Shown: positions 45,641 through 59,771, numbered from the stretch's first letter. The stretch: DNA of 64,000 nt from Hericium rajendrae (GCA_033439255.1 JAVRDV010000018.1:1-64000), one strand, 5' to 3'. The notes: generated by a model not told the origin, from the sequence alone. Translations and numbers: made by a program.

Positions 45641-47008
45641 CTCGGGAGCCAGCTACTCAGTGAATACTCGCAACTCGGCTTACACCCATCGCCGCTGTCC
45701 CTTTTTCTAGTCCCTCAATCGATTTTTCAAACATCTCTCATGATGGTGTCTATTGCCATGCAGCTGTGTCGCATCTTCCACGGCCAGTCAACGAGCCGAT
45801 GCTTGTGATGATTGAAAACTTCAATACGCGATAGTAGAAAATTACGGCTGCGCCTGACGGACCTGCCCACGACCGCCCTCTTTACTTCAGGGCATCAAAA
45901 TTATCTGCCGCGGGAAGACCCGTGTAACTCATTTACGCATTGACCTTACGCGCTTTGTTTGCGCAACAGACTCGCAGTATGGACTCGGGCTCGGGCGTTG
46001 TAACAATATAGTCAGAGGTACGCCTCAGTGCATGTTGTCCGAAGATAACATGGCCATTGATACTAAATGACTCGGAGCATCGACCGCCGATGCGATTTCG
46101 CAAAGGCCGTTACAGTCAGGCTTTCCCGTCATGGGTTTTTCATCGGGGGGAGGGGGGGGGAGGCTGACTGATGTCGTGGCTTGTTCTTGTTGTCATCTTC
46201 GACAGTGATCGGAGTGGTACATGATACGTATGTATGCAAGAGGATGTTTCCTGATGCTCCCAGACCAGATAAAGTTCCGATGACTTGCGCCGCGTGCTTG
46301 CATTGTACCCGAAGCTGCCAAAATTCGTGCGTTACCATAGTCGCCAAACATACCTTCCCAATGTCCCCGCATCGCGTCCGCTGACACATTACCGAAAGCA
46401 CGCGGATGACGACGGCCGCGAGTAGCTTCGCTTCTCAGCATACTGAGGTAGCAGCCGTCGGAAACGAAGAACAGAACGGAGCGCAGTGGTTCCCAGTCCC
46501 ATCCGTCGTCCTTTACCAGCACCTGAGTCGACGTACAAAGTGCGATGCCGACATATCACGGGCCACGACATGCCATTCTCGACATCTGTATGTAGGTTGA
46601 TACCTCACTATTTGAATAGCCTTCAAGGATAGAGCCTCCATTGCATTGGGCCCATAGCAGGTGCCTGTCATCGTAGTTCTGCCCCGCCCCTCTTCCGCCG
46701 GCACAAGCTCTTAGGAATAAATTCAAGCGGTGGATGCGTAGTACCCCTATAATAAGACTACTTCGGAGATGCTTTCGTTATTTGAGGTTAAGATTTGTCG
46801 AATTACTACCACTATGCCATTGCTATGCTGTGCTAAAAAAAAAGCCCCGCTCGTAATGATGTAAATACTAAGGTGTAGTAGCAATAGCCTGGATAATTCA
46901 AGAAACCTAATGAAATGAAGCTTCCGAAGGCTGCCGTTGCATGTGTTCAAAATCCCTAAGAAAGTTCTACGAAAGTGATGATAGTGGCGAGTGACCGTTA
47001 CTGGGATA
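45641..47008. other. Stretch without a recognised gene
   Basis: Several short contradictory frames only. A G-rich run lies at 46147-46162. Confidence 0.35.
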
Positions 47009-48688
47009 TTATATATCGAGATCAGCTAAGAGGGATTCTATATCTTCCACAAGCTTGCGGTGCTTTTCTTCCACCGCGGGAGCCTGGTTGATCTCGGTTC
47101 CAAGCTGGACAGCCGACCACGCTAATGTGTCTGCGACTCGCTGCAGCCTTGGCCGCAGTAGATCGTCTACGGTGAGCCCGGACACTTCGTAAATGCCTGC
47201 AGCAACATAGGGGAGATTCAGGGCATTGAAATCCAACCGATGATAGCCACTACTCAGTTCCTTTGCAGTCTCGACAGTTGGAACATCGTGATGGGTAGAG
47301 GTTTTGAGCAGCCAGAGCTCGAGAAGAGCGGTGTCTTGAGGACAGAGACAATCTAGATACCCCGCACCAGAGCGACGCTGGCTTAGAGCTTTCTTCGCCA
47401 CCGACTTGCCTCGGGACCCGCCCATGCATGTTATGCACTTGCTCACGTTCCCCTGCAAGAATAGTTTCCTCTGAGAATCTGCGGAGTACTACAACAGAAA
47501 AAGACTTACGCGATTCAGAAAAACGCGCAATGCAGTCTCTCTGCCAGCCTCCACAACGCCAGGGTATGCCTCTCTATCGGAACGCGCCTGGCCAGCGATT
47601 CGTGAGGTCAGATCCAGATACTGCTCAGTCTCATAATCCCAAAATGCAAGACGGTCCGGGGTGAAACGTCGGCGCTGAACCCATGCATAAGCATCCTTGA
47701 TTTTGGCTTCGCCCAACTGGACCACGGTCTGAATAGGCCACTGTGCGTCAGCCAGGGATACGTTGAACAGGTCGGATAGCATGACAACCGATTGATGTAG
47801 GGCCAGGATAGCCGATTCGACCTCAGAAAAGGCATTATCACTATGTAGACATGACCAAGACTGAAAAGTCTCTTTGAATCGTCGGATCAGGTCTGGAGGG
47901 ATGTTCTGCCTGAGTTCTAGTATCGTACATAGTCAGGTCAACATCTTGTTGCGAACACTGATAAGAAGTTGTCTCACTTGTTCCACCTTCAGATAGATTA
48001 ACTGGATTTTCCTGGTAAGATGGAATCAGACTTCACAATTCAAAATGTTCTTTGAAAGGGTCTCACAAGTCGATCCTCCTGGGATGCTAGAGGCCGGTTA
48101 TTCCGTTCCTGGCCCTCGTGCAGAGTGTCTGTGGACATTGCGCGAGAAGACGGACAATTGCTCTCATGCTCCTGGCTACCGCAGCCTTCCCCCTCGTCAT
48201 CATCGATCTCTATGTCAAGCGAGCGCGATAGTGTGATGCGCGGTGGGGTGAACAGGCCTGCAGACGTGGGTTTGGCGAGATTTGAATTTAAGACCATGAT
48301 ATTCAGCTGAGGCGACTCACCATTATGCTCCTCATCTGGCGTGTTGCTTATAGTACCTCCTACATCTACCCGTTCTTCTGGAGCATATGACATCAGAAAT
48401 GTTTCTGGCGGAAAGCGCAGACAGACTGCCTACCAGCTTCTTCTGCTGCAGCAAGCTCCGATTTCAGCACCTTGATCTCGTCGTTCAAGCCAGCCTTGTA
48501 TGCTGTTGTGCGTAGTGACAGCTTAGGTTTCGTGGGCCAGTAAGAAAGGTGCGGATGACTCTACCGGCTGCGGTCAGACTACATTTGCTAGCAATCCTTT
48601 TCTTTCGCTCCTTTCCAGCCCTATAGAAGATTTGGCGTTTGGCCTCCAGAGCATTCAGTTTTGCTTGGATGGACAAGACGGTACTCAT
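47009..48688 (-). CDS. Unrecognised spliced gene, helical protein with coiled-coil N-terminus
   Basis: At least five exons on the minus strand. Exon 1 from 48688 (MSTVLSIQAKLNALEAKRQ) is helical and basic (GKERKKRI). A GTAGAG donor near 48568 joins YKAGLNDEIKVLKSELAAAEEA (near 48510-48445), again coiled-coil-like. A serine/acid-rich exon (about 48375-48065, with LFTPPRITLSRSLDIEIDDDEGE) ends at GTGAGA. The next exon runs from QNIPPDLIRRFKETF (about 47925) through VQRRRFTPDRLAFWDY to FLNR at 47509. A GTAAGT intron (about 47455-47508) leads to GNVSKCITCMGG and on to the stop at 47009. I do not recognise the family. Consistent splice sites and ordinary codon use suggest a real host gene; a nuclear role is possible but unproven. 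Start could also be 27 nt upstream (48715). Confidence 0.6.
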
Positions 48689-48715
48689 CGCGGTCACAGG
48701 CAGCAATCTCGACAC

Positions 48716-50512
48716 AGCAGGCTGTTAAACAGCCACTGAATGCAATCCTCCCGCCGCGTCATGTGCCGCATCATCACGTGTCCATTTCCCGCGCGTCGCG
48801 CAACTTCCTTTTATCGTAGCGGCGGCGAGCACCGTTCCCATTCTAGCATTCCCGTTAGTGATCTTATTGTGTGCTAGACTACACCGCTGTTCTGTTCGGA
48901 GGTTTTTGAGAGGTCTCAGCAGGCATATTCGGAGATTGCCTCATGAGCTTGTCAGAATGTGGTGCGAAGCTGCTTCCTCTAATCAGGCGCCTCACTTTTT
49001 CAAGGGCTCTAGCAAGGAGAGCACTTTCAGCGGGAAGATAGGGCAAAGCAATGCCCTCCAAAGGAGGTGCCCAGACAGGCTGGGATTTGAGTGATGTGTG
49101 ACTAGGGACCAGACCAGTTACAAACAGCAGAAGCAACAAAAAAAAGCAGAGAACAGCAGAGGTCAGAAGCGTGACAGCAGGAGGCAGTGGAAGATACAGT
49201 ATTAGCAAATTTTTAAAATAAAAGAGAGGTCCTCACTGGGTCAAAGTTCACAAAAGCATGCATATGGACATTGAGGCTTCGTGTAAATAATGAGATCCAG
49301 AGACAAAGTAAGATAGGCAACAGCCGAAAATGACCCCTGTTATGTAAGCAAGTCAGACCCTCGACGGCGATGACAACTCCTCCATGCTCACTTACCCAAT
49401 CATCAATCTACCTTCTGGGATGCATACATAGGATGTGTGGGCACAGATGCCTGAAAGAATTTTGGGTAAATATGAAGAACTGGGGGTGGTATAAGGTCCA
49501 CAATCCACACCAACCAAACTTTTTCCTATAATGCTTTTCTGTGCTTTTCGATGCTCCTGGTGTGTTTTTCAAAATTTGGGTCAACACAATTTGGTGGGTC
49601 ACGTGACTTATGTAATCCATCACATGACATTATCATAACCAATTTGGGTCAGATCAATAGATAAGATAAACTGAAGAATGCTCGCGTGTGACAATGCGCT
49701 GCAGCGTGGCCATGCACGGCATGTCTGCACCATTGCGCACGAAGTTGCTGAGTGCCATATCAATGACCTCCGTGACGCCCCAGCCTATGAGGTCCTTCAC
49801 ACTCATGCCCATAAAGAGCGGCGTGCCACCCGTGCTCAGCATCGCCCAGATCTCGGGGTCCGTGCGGGTGCAGCCTGGTTTGCGGAGATGATGGTACCCC
49901 AATTGAGGCTTGGCATGGACATTGCGCATGCACTCAGGATGATGGCTTTGCGGCCCTTGCCCAGCTCGATGTGCAGGCGGCCGTGGCACTCCAGCCAGGT
50001 GTACACACCAGACGCACCACACGCAGAATGCTCTCGCTCCGACTGGGGTACGAGCTTAAACACAGAACGACTTTCTTCTGTGTAAGGTCTGCTCGGAGAC
50101 TAGGTACGAGCCTCCCCCCAAGATGGGTTGGGAGGCTGTTGCTGAAATCTTTGCAAGCCTGTGAGTCTTAACTGATGAATGCGTGGACAGTATACTATTT
50201 CATCAACCCTCAGCCCTACATCCGGGGCATTTTTAGACGAAAACTCAGTGAGGGAAGTGTCGGGCCTCTCAAATTTGGCGGGTTCTCATGCCACAATTAC
50301 ATAATGCCCAGGGGGGTCATTTTTGGCTGTCGTCTATCTTAAAAACTGGCAGAGAGCAGGAGTGACTGCTGGAGTCATGAAAAAGGGTGGGAGCAGTGGG
50401 AGCTCAAAAAAGACACTCTTAATTACTCTGGAAGAGAGCATTTAATTAGCATGCAGTGCAGGGGCTTCTCAGTGAGAGGATATGAACCTGGGAGAGAAAG
50501 AGAGAGTCTAGC
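48716..50512. other. Stretch with one unassigned protein-like fragment
   Basis: On the minus strand 49660-50060, two overlapping frames look protein-like: VYTWLECHGRLHIELGKGR and LNWGTIISANQ in one, DPEIWAMLSTGGTPLFMG and VTEVIDMALSNFVRNGAD in the other. They appear to be one broken gene piece of unknown family. The rest has no supported gene. Confidence 0.35.
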
Positions 50513-50758
50513 ATCAGGAAAAGGTGATAGGGCTACCTTAGCCTATAGTAGAAAATATAGTCTATAGTAGCTGTAATAGATCATATATTTTCTGTAGCAT
50601 CTGTTGATAGGTGAGTTTCTATTACAACTACAGGTAGCCATCTGTAGCCATCTGTAGTGATTCATAGATAGCATATCTACTAGAGCTTGTGCTAGCTACT
50701 ATAGCTGCTATAGTGCTATACTGAAATATTTAAGAATCAGTAAGATATAGTTTGCTAT

Positions 50759-52135
50759 AGGGACCAACATGAGTCAGAGTCACCTGCAGGTCAACACAGA
50801 TAAACCCGTGAAATTTACCCGCAGGTAGCTGACCCACAGATCCAGATCACCCAGTGGCTGAGACCTGTGCAGATCCAGGTCAAGGTTTGGTTGAGATGCT
50901 TTGACCTGCGAGTGACCCACAGGTAACCTGCAATCAAGTTCTTTTCTATTCTTATTTATCAGATGCATATTCTTCACATATATTGTACATACGAGTACAC
51001 GAGGCTGCTGATCTACATGTATTCTACTGGCAGCTGTAATACTAATATATGTATGACCTGCTCGCAATGTTGGCCTTAACGTGCATGCTCATATGCATGA
51101 GCATGTCCTCGGAGCTGTGCATGGGTGTGTGCATATCAACGGGGCTGTATTTGAGTATTGATGTGCACGTGTGCAGGATCTGGAGCTAGCACTCAGCTGT
51201 GTGGGGCAGAATAGTATGATTGCATGTGGTGGAATCGAACTGGATATTGACTGTGTGTTGGCATCAGAAGTGATTGTCGATTTGTGTGAATCAGTAGGTA
51301 TTGGTGTCAACAGATGGCATATCAATGTGCAGCAGAAGTGACAAGGTGGAGGCTCGAACTGCATGGTGGCATTGACAAGCAGAGTTGGACAGGGTTGAGT
51401 GGAGACACGTCATCAGCTTGGACACTCATATTGACGTGGTGTGGGCTGCTCACCTCAGTGTGTGCTGCCTCAAATCCCTCAGAATACACCTTGTCATGCC
51501 TTTGGTTGTATCTCTCGAAGCATTCTTTGCTTCTTGCCTCTGAATATCCTCAGTGAGGTCCATGAGAAGACCATACGCACGGCGTACACACGTGCCAGCA
51601 TGCAGGACCGTGCACTAGTCTGAGCATGCAAGGTCATATGATGGTGGGGAGCATGGCCATGCATGCATGTGGATAGGAATAGCCAGGACAGAAAGCAGAG
51701 GGTGTAGGCAAAGTATTGAGTTTGCACAGGGAGAGGATAGTGATCACAGATTGCTACAGCCAATGGGAAACAAGTGTCTCACTCAATAATGAGCAAGACT
51801 CCCTAGATCAGTATTATACAATGAAATAAAAAGCTTTTTGACTCACCTGAAACCACTCTAGCTCATACAAGACTCTCCCTGCTGTTGACTTGAAGAGAAA
51901 CAGCAGAAAGGAAAGATCAAAGTGAAGAAATAACACATAGGGCATGTGGTAAGTAGTGATTGGAAAATAAGATGAACAGACCTGCGAGTGACTCGTGATG
52001 TCACGGGTACCTGATCTGAGGCTCCGGATCACCCAGTGGCTGAAACCTGCACAGATCCAGGTCAGCCCTTGTGCCACCTTGAATACCTGTGAGTTCAGAT
52101 CTGAGTCACCTGCGAGTGCACTCATGTCGAACCCT
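50759..52135. mobile_element. 1.38-kb Mutator-like non-autonomous element
   Basis: A perfect 10-bp direct repeat AGTTTGCTAT flanks it (50749-50758 and 52136-52145). The termini are AGGGACCAACATGAGT and, complemented, AGGGTTCGACATGAGT. Subterminal zones at both ends repeat GATCACCCAGTGGCTGA and CAGATCCAGGTCA in direct orientation and CACCTGCRRGT words in both. Ten-base duplications are typical of Mutator-like elements. No transposase frame was recognised. Confidence 0.8.
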
Positions 52136-53379
52136 AGTTTGCTATGGTTCATGACAGTCACTCAAATCACACATCAGACCATATGCTATGAGAAAAATGA
52201 TATTCAAGACTATCTATATACAAGATCATAAAAACCTCTATCATACAGTGGATACTATATTTAGAGAACTAGCAATGCTTGTGAGTCTGCTGTGATGTGC
52301 ACTGGTCAGCAAGGCATGTTACAGTCAGTGGCAACATAAGGGGATCGGCAGTGATGTGCCCCTTCATGCATCTTGCAATGGCATTGCCCACTCCCCTCTT
52401 TCTTGCCCGTCCTGCTCAGCTTCACCTCAGCTGCACCAAGTCTGCCCACCGTGACATTGCTCCCTGTACAGGTTGAGTACCCCCATGGGTTTGGGACTTA
52501 CCGGGTCAGACTAAAGCTGGTGCCCCATGGCCCAATGCACCGAATGGGCTGAAGATCCACCGGCCAGATAAGTCAGCAGCACAGGAACAGAAGCATGCCC
52601 AGAGAACCAGGCAGCTCAATCAATGTGCCCTCAAATGCCCACACACCTTCGGATCACAATCGGCACCTGTGACAGTATGCTACTAACATCATCCCAGCCA
52701 TTTCAGCTTGATGTGCCTGCTGTTCCCAATGTATGCCCTGAGTGACATTGTAAGGTGGCACCTTTGATTTGCTTGTACCATGTCAATGCTCTCTGCCCTG
52801 CATGGGCTGAACTGCAATGACTCCACTCACCAAGGGACCTGGAGCAGGTAGGATCAGGAAGGAATTGGAGATTGGGTCAGTCAGTGGGAGGTTGTCATAG
52901 GGAGTCATGCCAGATCGCCTGGGGTGGCCTTGTCCATTTGTATCATAGTTATAAACTTGGAGAATCAGAACAGAAGTTTGCCCTTTTCCCCTCAGAGTAC
53001 AGATTTCACAAAGCCCACCAGTTGACATTCTCACTGCTAGTTTCCAAGCACACCTCCAGCATAGTTCTTCTCACCTTCCCATCTCATTCCACATATTCAT
53101 CGTATTTGCTGTCATGCCATTTTATCTAAGTCCTATTATCTAAGACCTGTGAGTCTTGTTGTATCCTCATCATCCCTAGTCAAACCACATCAGAAGTCAT
53201 CTGTATGCAGCAAATCTGCCCTTCATGACCTTGCCCCCTACCAGCCGTAGTACAGTCACCTGTCAGCTACATGCCTCGATGCTACTCTTTTGAGATATTT
53301 GGTCCCCTTGCACCCCTCAGTACTCTGTTGGTTTTGGTTCTGGCTGCTGCCTTCATTCCTAGGGTCCACACATCAGCGG

Positions 53380-54455
53380 GGGCATGCAGGAATTGGTGAC
53401 AGTGCACGCAAATTGGCAACAATGCACTGAGGTAAGCAGGGGCATGCGTGGGTTAGTAGCGATGTGTGTGGGTCAGTGGCAACATGGATGAGCTGGCAGC
53501 AATGCATGCTGGTCAGCAGAAGCATGTGATGATGCATGAGTCAGCGGCCATGTATGGTGTCAGCAGGGGCAGGTGGGAATCCATGAAGGTATGCACAGGT
53601 CAACAATGATGCATGCAGAGGTATGCAGGTCAGTGGCAAAGTGCAAAGGCATGCACAGTCAGCAGCAATGCATATGAGTTAGTGAGAATGGGGTGTGCAC
53701 AGGTCAGCAGGGGCAGGGGCATGTGTGGGTTGTTGGCAGCACACGGATCAAAGGGGGGCATGCAGAAATCAGCAGCAATGTGTGCAATTGGTGACAATGG
53801 TGTGCACAGATTGGGGTGAGGGTCGGTGGCAATGCTGTGGTCTGCAGGGAGCATGAGCATGTTGGCAATGAGATCTGCAAGGGTATGAGCAAGTTGGCAG
53901 CAATGTCTGCAGGTCAGTGGCAATGTCCACGGGTTGTCAGCAATGCATGCAGGTTGGTGGGAGCATCTATGGACTAGTAGGTGCACATATGGGTGTGCAT
54001 AGATCAGCAAGCACATGTGGATCGGTAGAGCTGCATAGAGGTGCATTTGGATCAGCAGGAGCATACACAGGTTGGCAGGGGCAGACACAGGTCAGCAGGG
54101 GCATGCATGGGTCCGGGGAAAGGGGGGCACATGCAGGAGTCAGCACCAATCCACACAAGTTGGTGGTGGCACATGCAGTTGATGGTGACATGTGCAGATT
54201 GGTGGTGCACATGTCGATAGTGATGTGTGCAGGTCAATAGTGATGTGTGCAGGTCAATGGTGATGTGTATGGGTCAATGGTGATGTGCATGGGTCAGAGC
54301 ACATGCATGGGTCGGTAATGACATGCATAGGGATTGGTGATGTGTGTGGGTTTTTGAGGGTGCATACAGGTTGGCAAAAGCATGCAGAAGTCAGCAGGAA
54401 TGCATGGGGACATGGTGGGCATACATGAGGGTCTGGATACAGGCATGAGGGTACA
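53380..54455 (-). repeat. CpG-poor minisatellite of Y3
   Basis: Degenerate units such as GCATGCAGGTCAGCAGCAATG over more than 1 kb. Positions that are CpG in the GC-rich Y1/Y2 arrays (GTGCGCGAGGCG) appear here as TG or CA (GTGTGTGAGG, GCATGCAAGG). It is placed as in Y1, immediately beyond the hairpin. Confidence 0.7.
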
Positions 54456-54460
54456 AAAAT

Positions 54461-54494
54461 GAGAGTATCGCTCAACAACATGAGCAATACTCTC
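54461..54494 (-). other. Hairpin at the 3' splice site, Y3
   Basis: GAGAGTATCGCTC pairs with GAGCAATACTCTC (one G-T wobble) around an 8-base loop. On the minus strand it directly follows a 44-nt intron-like sequence (donor GTAAGT at 54537-54532, branch-like CTACTAACC, acceptor AAG). Confidence 0.75.
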
Positions 54495-54700
54495 TTGGTT
54501 AGTAGAAGAAAGCTACAAGATGACTGTAATCACTTACCTTACTTGCCACTCTCACAAGATCCAATGAAGACAGATTAATGATACTTAAGAAGAAAAGGGG
54601 AAGGGGGAGTAGGTGAAAGGAAGCTACAATGTGGCAGACAAAGTAAAGTCATGCACAAATAGAGCACATGGAGCTGCGTGGCCCAATTCATTTTAGTGAC

Positions 54701-56699
54701 TATATATGGGCAATAAAACAGCATGGTGCATGGTGGGCCATTGCCTGCATGCTTTCGACTTGAACAAAAAAATGCAGAGTGTGTGTGGAAAACATTTGGC
54801 TACAGCCAAACACGTCCTACGGCTGTTCATTTTTTTCATACTTGGAGTCCTAGTTCCACTCTCAATCAAAAAACTGCGATGATCATTGCATGACTCATAT
54901 GTATATCTTTGCATTTTTTAAACAGGCTGTTTTCTTCTCAATTGACAGCCTGTCAATTCTCACTTTGAAAAGCTGTCAATTCTCAATGACAGATGTGCTT
55001 GCGTGTAGTTCACACTGGCTGCTTACAGGACTGCTATGCTACACCACGGCCACTACTGCTTGTCATCGCTCAGCTACACACTATGTCTGGCTACACACCC
55101 TGTACCTGCTTGCCCTGGGCTGCATGCTGCCCACCTGCCCTTGGCTACACACTGCATCCATCTGCTTTTGCTCGACTACACATTGCCATCATGCCTGCTC
55201 TCACATGACTATGTACTACACTCTCCTGCACTTGACTACACACCTTGTCCACACCTGAGCTATGGGTTGTGCTTCCCCTTGGCTATGTGGCCTCTCACAT
55301 CTGGGATGCAATGCCATGTTCCACCTCACCCATGCATGCCTTCCACTCCTGCTCACTGCCACCACTCCTCGCTGCCGCACCACTTGTCATCACTGCCACA
55401 GGCACTGGCATCATTGTTGTAGTCATCACTGATGTGTCATGAGCTGGATGGGGCCCGGGCAGGTGGCTGGGATTGAACATGTGCACATAGCAGCCGTTGT
55501 GCATACTTGTGTACTGTTTGCAAGGGTAGACAATGTACGCTGGATCTTGAATGCACGTGCTGGATGTCGTGCTTGTGGGCATGCTGGTTGTTGTACTTGC
55601 AGGCATGCTGGGTGTCATACGCATGCATGGAGCATGGAGCAGGCAAGAGGAGGGCATTGGGGGGGATGAAGAGTGGAAGACATGCACTAATGGGCAGAGA
55701 GTATGGTGGATGTGCAAACAGCACAAATTGATGCATATGCATGAAGAAGGAGGCCTGCAGAGGAGCATGGAGAGAAAAGAGAGGAGGCCAGGCCACATAT
55801 GTGCTGTGGCATGACTCAGACAATGCCAAGAATCGGTGGCTGTAGGCCAAGCTGCCCAAGGCTCGAGGAGAGACAGCATAATATGACAGTTCCATCAGAG
55901 TAAAGACCCATTTAATGGCATAAATACATAGATACAATATCAAAGAAGACCTTTGCTGAGTCTTACATGATACTATGCTAATTATGAATGAGAATGATGA
56001 AAATACACTAACCCTATGTAACCTTAGGCCAGCATATTCTATATTCCAACCTTCAATCCATGGAATTGGGCCATTCAAATGCATGGAGACAATTAATTTT
56101 GTTTTGGTCCATGTATTTATGAAGATAGGATTTTTTGTGCAGTATATAGACCTAGAGCACAATGATACAGTGATTTTTGCCCTGCAAAGTCCCAAAAAAA
56201 CAGACAACTACCCCAGATCCCTGCAATCAAGATAGCTTAATAAATTAACAAAAATCCTACATACTTTAGTAGTATGCCCCAATGTATTTGTGGAACCCAA
56301 TAGTAGGAGAAACAGCAACATGCCAAGCAATCAAGGCTCAAATGCTCATGGCTAGCATACTCAAGTGCTTGATTCAAGCTTGACATGTCGAGCACTAATG
56401 AGAAGTGCCATACATTCTATCCATATTTGTACATCTGTTGCCCACAACCCTTGCTAAACTGCCTCATTCTCTACTGCACATGGTATTGAAATTTCTGTAC
56501 ATTATGTTATGGAATGAACTCAGCACAGGAAGAGAAAATGCTGTATTAGTATAACTACCTGTTATGAAATGAACTAAGGTAGTATATGAGCTAAATAGAA
56601 TGGGAGCAAGATATGAAAGATACTCACCTCAGTGTAGGAAGAGAAAATGCTGAGGTGCTACAAACACGCAGTATGGGCAAGTACAGTACAGTTCAGAAA
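54701..56699. other. Stretch without a recognised gene; CT-rich minisatellite
   Basis: 55020-55430 holds CTACACAC..TGCATCC-like degenerate repeats, and 55440-55700 contains GCATGCTGG-like repeats. No supported gene. From about 56240 to 56760 the sequence probably includes the long terminal repeat of the neighbouring copia fossil. Confidence 0.4.
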
Positions 56700-59600
56700 A
56701 GTCTGGAAAGGGAAAACATGTTATATGAGTGGCAGTCTGACTACAGTACTACTCTCAACACTCCCCCTCAGACCTCCACTAAGCCTAAATGATCAGAGAA
56801 AAGATTATGCTTAGCTTTAGAGAGCCCTTTTGTAAATATATCTGCAGTATTCTCAGCTGTAAGAATGTACTCAAGCCAGATCTGTCCATGGTCGACATGT
56901 TCACGAATAAAATGATACTTTATATCAACATGCTTTGTCCTTGCATGGAAAACCTGTTCCTTTGACATGATGATGCTTGTCTGATTATTGCAATAGATGA
57001 AAGTGGGAGAATTCTGAGAAAAATCAAGCTCGCCAAGTAAGCTGCACAGCCAGAGTGCCTCCTTTGTAGCATGCACAATGGCAAGGTACTCGGTGACTGC
57101 TGTTGAGTCTGCCACAGTGGGTTGCTTCTTCAAGCTCCAAGAGATCAGGGTGCTGGAGAGGAAGAAGGCATACCCCGAGATCGAGTGACAGCTGTCGAGA
57201 TCATTTGCATGATCAGCATCAGCATATCCAATGAGAACCCACAGGCCATCGTCTCTCCTATACACCAGAGCCAGATCCAATGTGCCCTGCACATACTACA
57301 ATACTTGCTTTGCTGTAGCATAATGAGCAATACCTGGGTTCGACATGAACTGGGATAAGTGCTGGACAGCATACAACAGATTGGGGCGAGTAGCCATCAC
57401 AGCATACATCAGTGCATCTACAATTGATGTGTAGTCCTTGTCACACATCTCCTTGATCTCCTCTGGGGTCTGCAGGCACTGTAACTTCAACAGCTGGTGT
57501 TCAGGTCGAATGGAGTAGCTACTGGCTTGCACTCTGCCATCTGAAATTGGTCCAGGACTGTCTGCAAGTAGTGAGCTTGTGAAAGAGTCACTGTTGCTTT
57601 TTCCCAATCACATGAGACAGCCATTCTGAGCATCATCCATGGCTCCCCCAACTTAACAACCTGAAAGGGCATGTGGTGCAGCTGCTCCTTCAGTCTCTCC
57701 ATCTCTGCTTTGGTGCTTGCAGCTAGTAACATGTCATTGATGTAGATCACCACTATCGAGTGGCCATCCTTGAACACATGATAATACACGCCCAGGTCAG
57801 AGTTAGACTGTCTGAAGCTGATATTGAGGAGCTCACCATTGAGGACTTTGTTCCAGACATGGCCTGACTGCTTGAGCCCATAGATAGATTTCAGAAGTTG
57901 GAGAACAAGTTCAATTTTGTCAGGGGAAATGAAGCCTTCAGGTTGGCACATGAAGATCTTCTTGTTGAGAGTGCCATTGAGATAAGCAGATTTGATGTCA
58001 ACCTGTTTGAAGAGCCATCTGAAATGGGCAACAAGAGCAAAAACAAGACAGAAAGATTTGAAATGGGTGATAGGAGAATGGGTCTCATTGAAATCAATGC
58101 CCAGTCACTGTGAGAAACCTTGAGTGACAAGATGTGCCTGATAATGCACAGGATTGCCATTGGCATCATGCTTGACCTTGTAGGTCCAGCAGGACCCAAT
58201 GGCTTTGCATCCTGCAAGGAGTCTCACCTTCTCCCAGGTACCAGTTTTCAGCAGTGTGTCATATTCCTCCTGCATCGCTGCCTCCCACTTTGTTTGATCA
58301 GGGCCCTGCACCACTTTGCAATACGTCCTCGGCTCAGCACCTATAGCAAGTGCCGTGATCTCATATGCGATCACACTTGTTGGTGGATCACCATCTTTGT
58401 CTTCCTTGTGCTCATTCTCATCACTCTCTCCTTTCACTATCCCCTCGACCTCACCCTCACTTTCCTCGACCTCTTTTATCCTTGCTGTCAACTCCTCTCC
58501 TCCTTTGCACACTGCTGTGACCCATTTGCATTCAGCTTGCTTCACTTTGCATGTGAGTTTAACCATGCAATTGCTGGCATGCTTTGCAGCTTCGACTTCA
58601 TTTGCTGCCTCTGTGTGTAGCTTGAGATCACTTGAAGTGGCATCATGTGAACTTTGGCAAGTGAGTGGAGGTGGAGGTGGGTGCAGTGCTTGGGCCTTAG
58701 CAGCAGGTAAGTGCTTGTCCTTTTGCTGCTCTGCTGACTTTTTTGCTCCCCAGGCATGTTTTTTGCGTTACTACATCTGAGAAATTTCGGGTAGCTATAG
58801 AGAGCTTTATATCTTATATAGATTGCATAACTCCATAGCTACCCTCTTTTGTATATATCTGGCCATAGAGAGCCCTAGTCTATATAGTGCTATATAGCTA
58901 TTTGGGGTAGCTATAGAATGCTATGATAGCTATAGAGCTACAAGGATAGCTATGGTAGCTATAGAGCTATAAGCTTAGCTATGAGGACTATGTAGTCTAA
59001 CTCTGCTACAAAGACTACAAAGTCTATATTAGGTATGCTATACTAGCCCACTATATATTATCTGTACACTATAAAGCTTACCTTGTCTATACTATACTAA
59101 CTCACTATGTACTATCTATACAATAAACATTTGTCATATAAATTTGTAGCTCAATTAGAACATAAAGCTGTATTATAGCACAATACAATTAAATTCATCA
59201 CAACAAAAATTAAGCACAAAATCAAATTTTATTTACTGACTATAACATCATGATACCCTACTACACTACATTATATAAGATAGATATTAAGACAACTTCT
59301 ATAAAGATATAAGCATTAGTCAAGACTAATATAGAAGACTACAAAAAGCGAAAATCTAATCAAGAAAAGAAAACATTAGCATTAGAATATAACAAAGATA
59401 AGACATGAAAGCCTACCAAACTAATAAAAAAGCGAAATTCTAAAGACAGCATGAAGACATCAGTACATGACATGATACAAAGCTTATCTAGTAGGGCTAC
59501 AATAGTAGTGTAATAAGTATAAAGATATTAGTATAAGCTATAGAGACAAAGAGTAAAAGCTTACTTTAAAAGAAAGAGCAACGACGAGCAATAAATAACA

Positions 59601-59771
59601 ACAACAGAAAGAGCGATGCCAACGATAAAGAGAGCAATGATGACGACGGAAAGAGCGATGATGACGACGCGAGCGAACGACGACGACGAGCGAGCGAGCG
59701 ACGACGACGAACGTGCCGACGTGGCAAGAGATGGGGGTTAAAGAGCAAGAGGGAAGGCGCGTCATGCAGGC

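Larger units (their letters stand above)
50513..54700. mobile_element. Y3: probable degenerate Y-family element, interrupted
   Basis: The left end CATCAGGAAAAGG resembles the Y1 left terminus, followed by TAGCTATAG-like repeats (50540-50740). A CpG-poor minisatellite starts near 52300 and again from 53380 to 54455. The shared hairpin (54461-54494), intron (54494-54537) and exon region follow in the same order as Y1. A Mutator-like element (50759-52135) and about 1 kb of unrelated sequence (52380-53360) interrupt it. The right terminus was not found, so boundaries are approximate. Confidence 0.5.
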
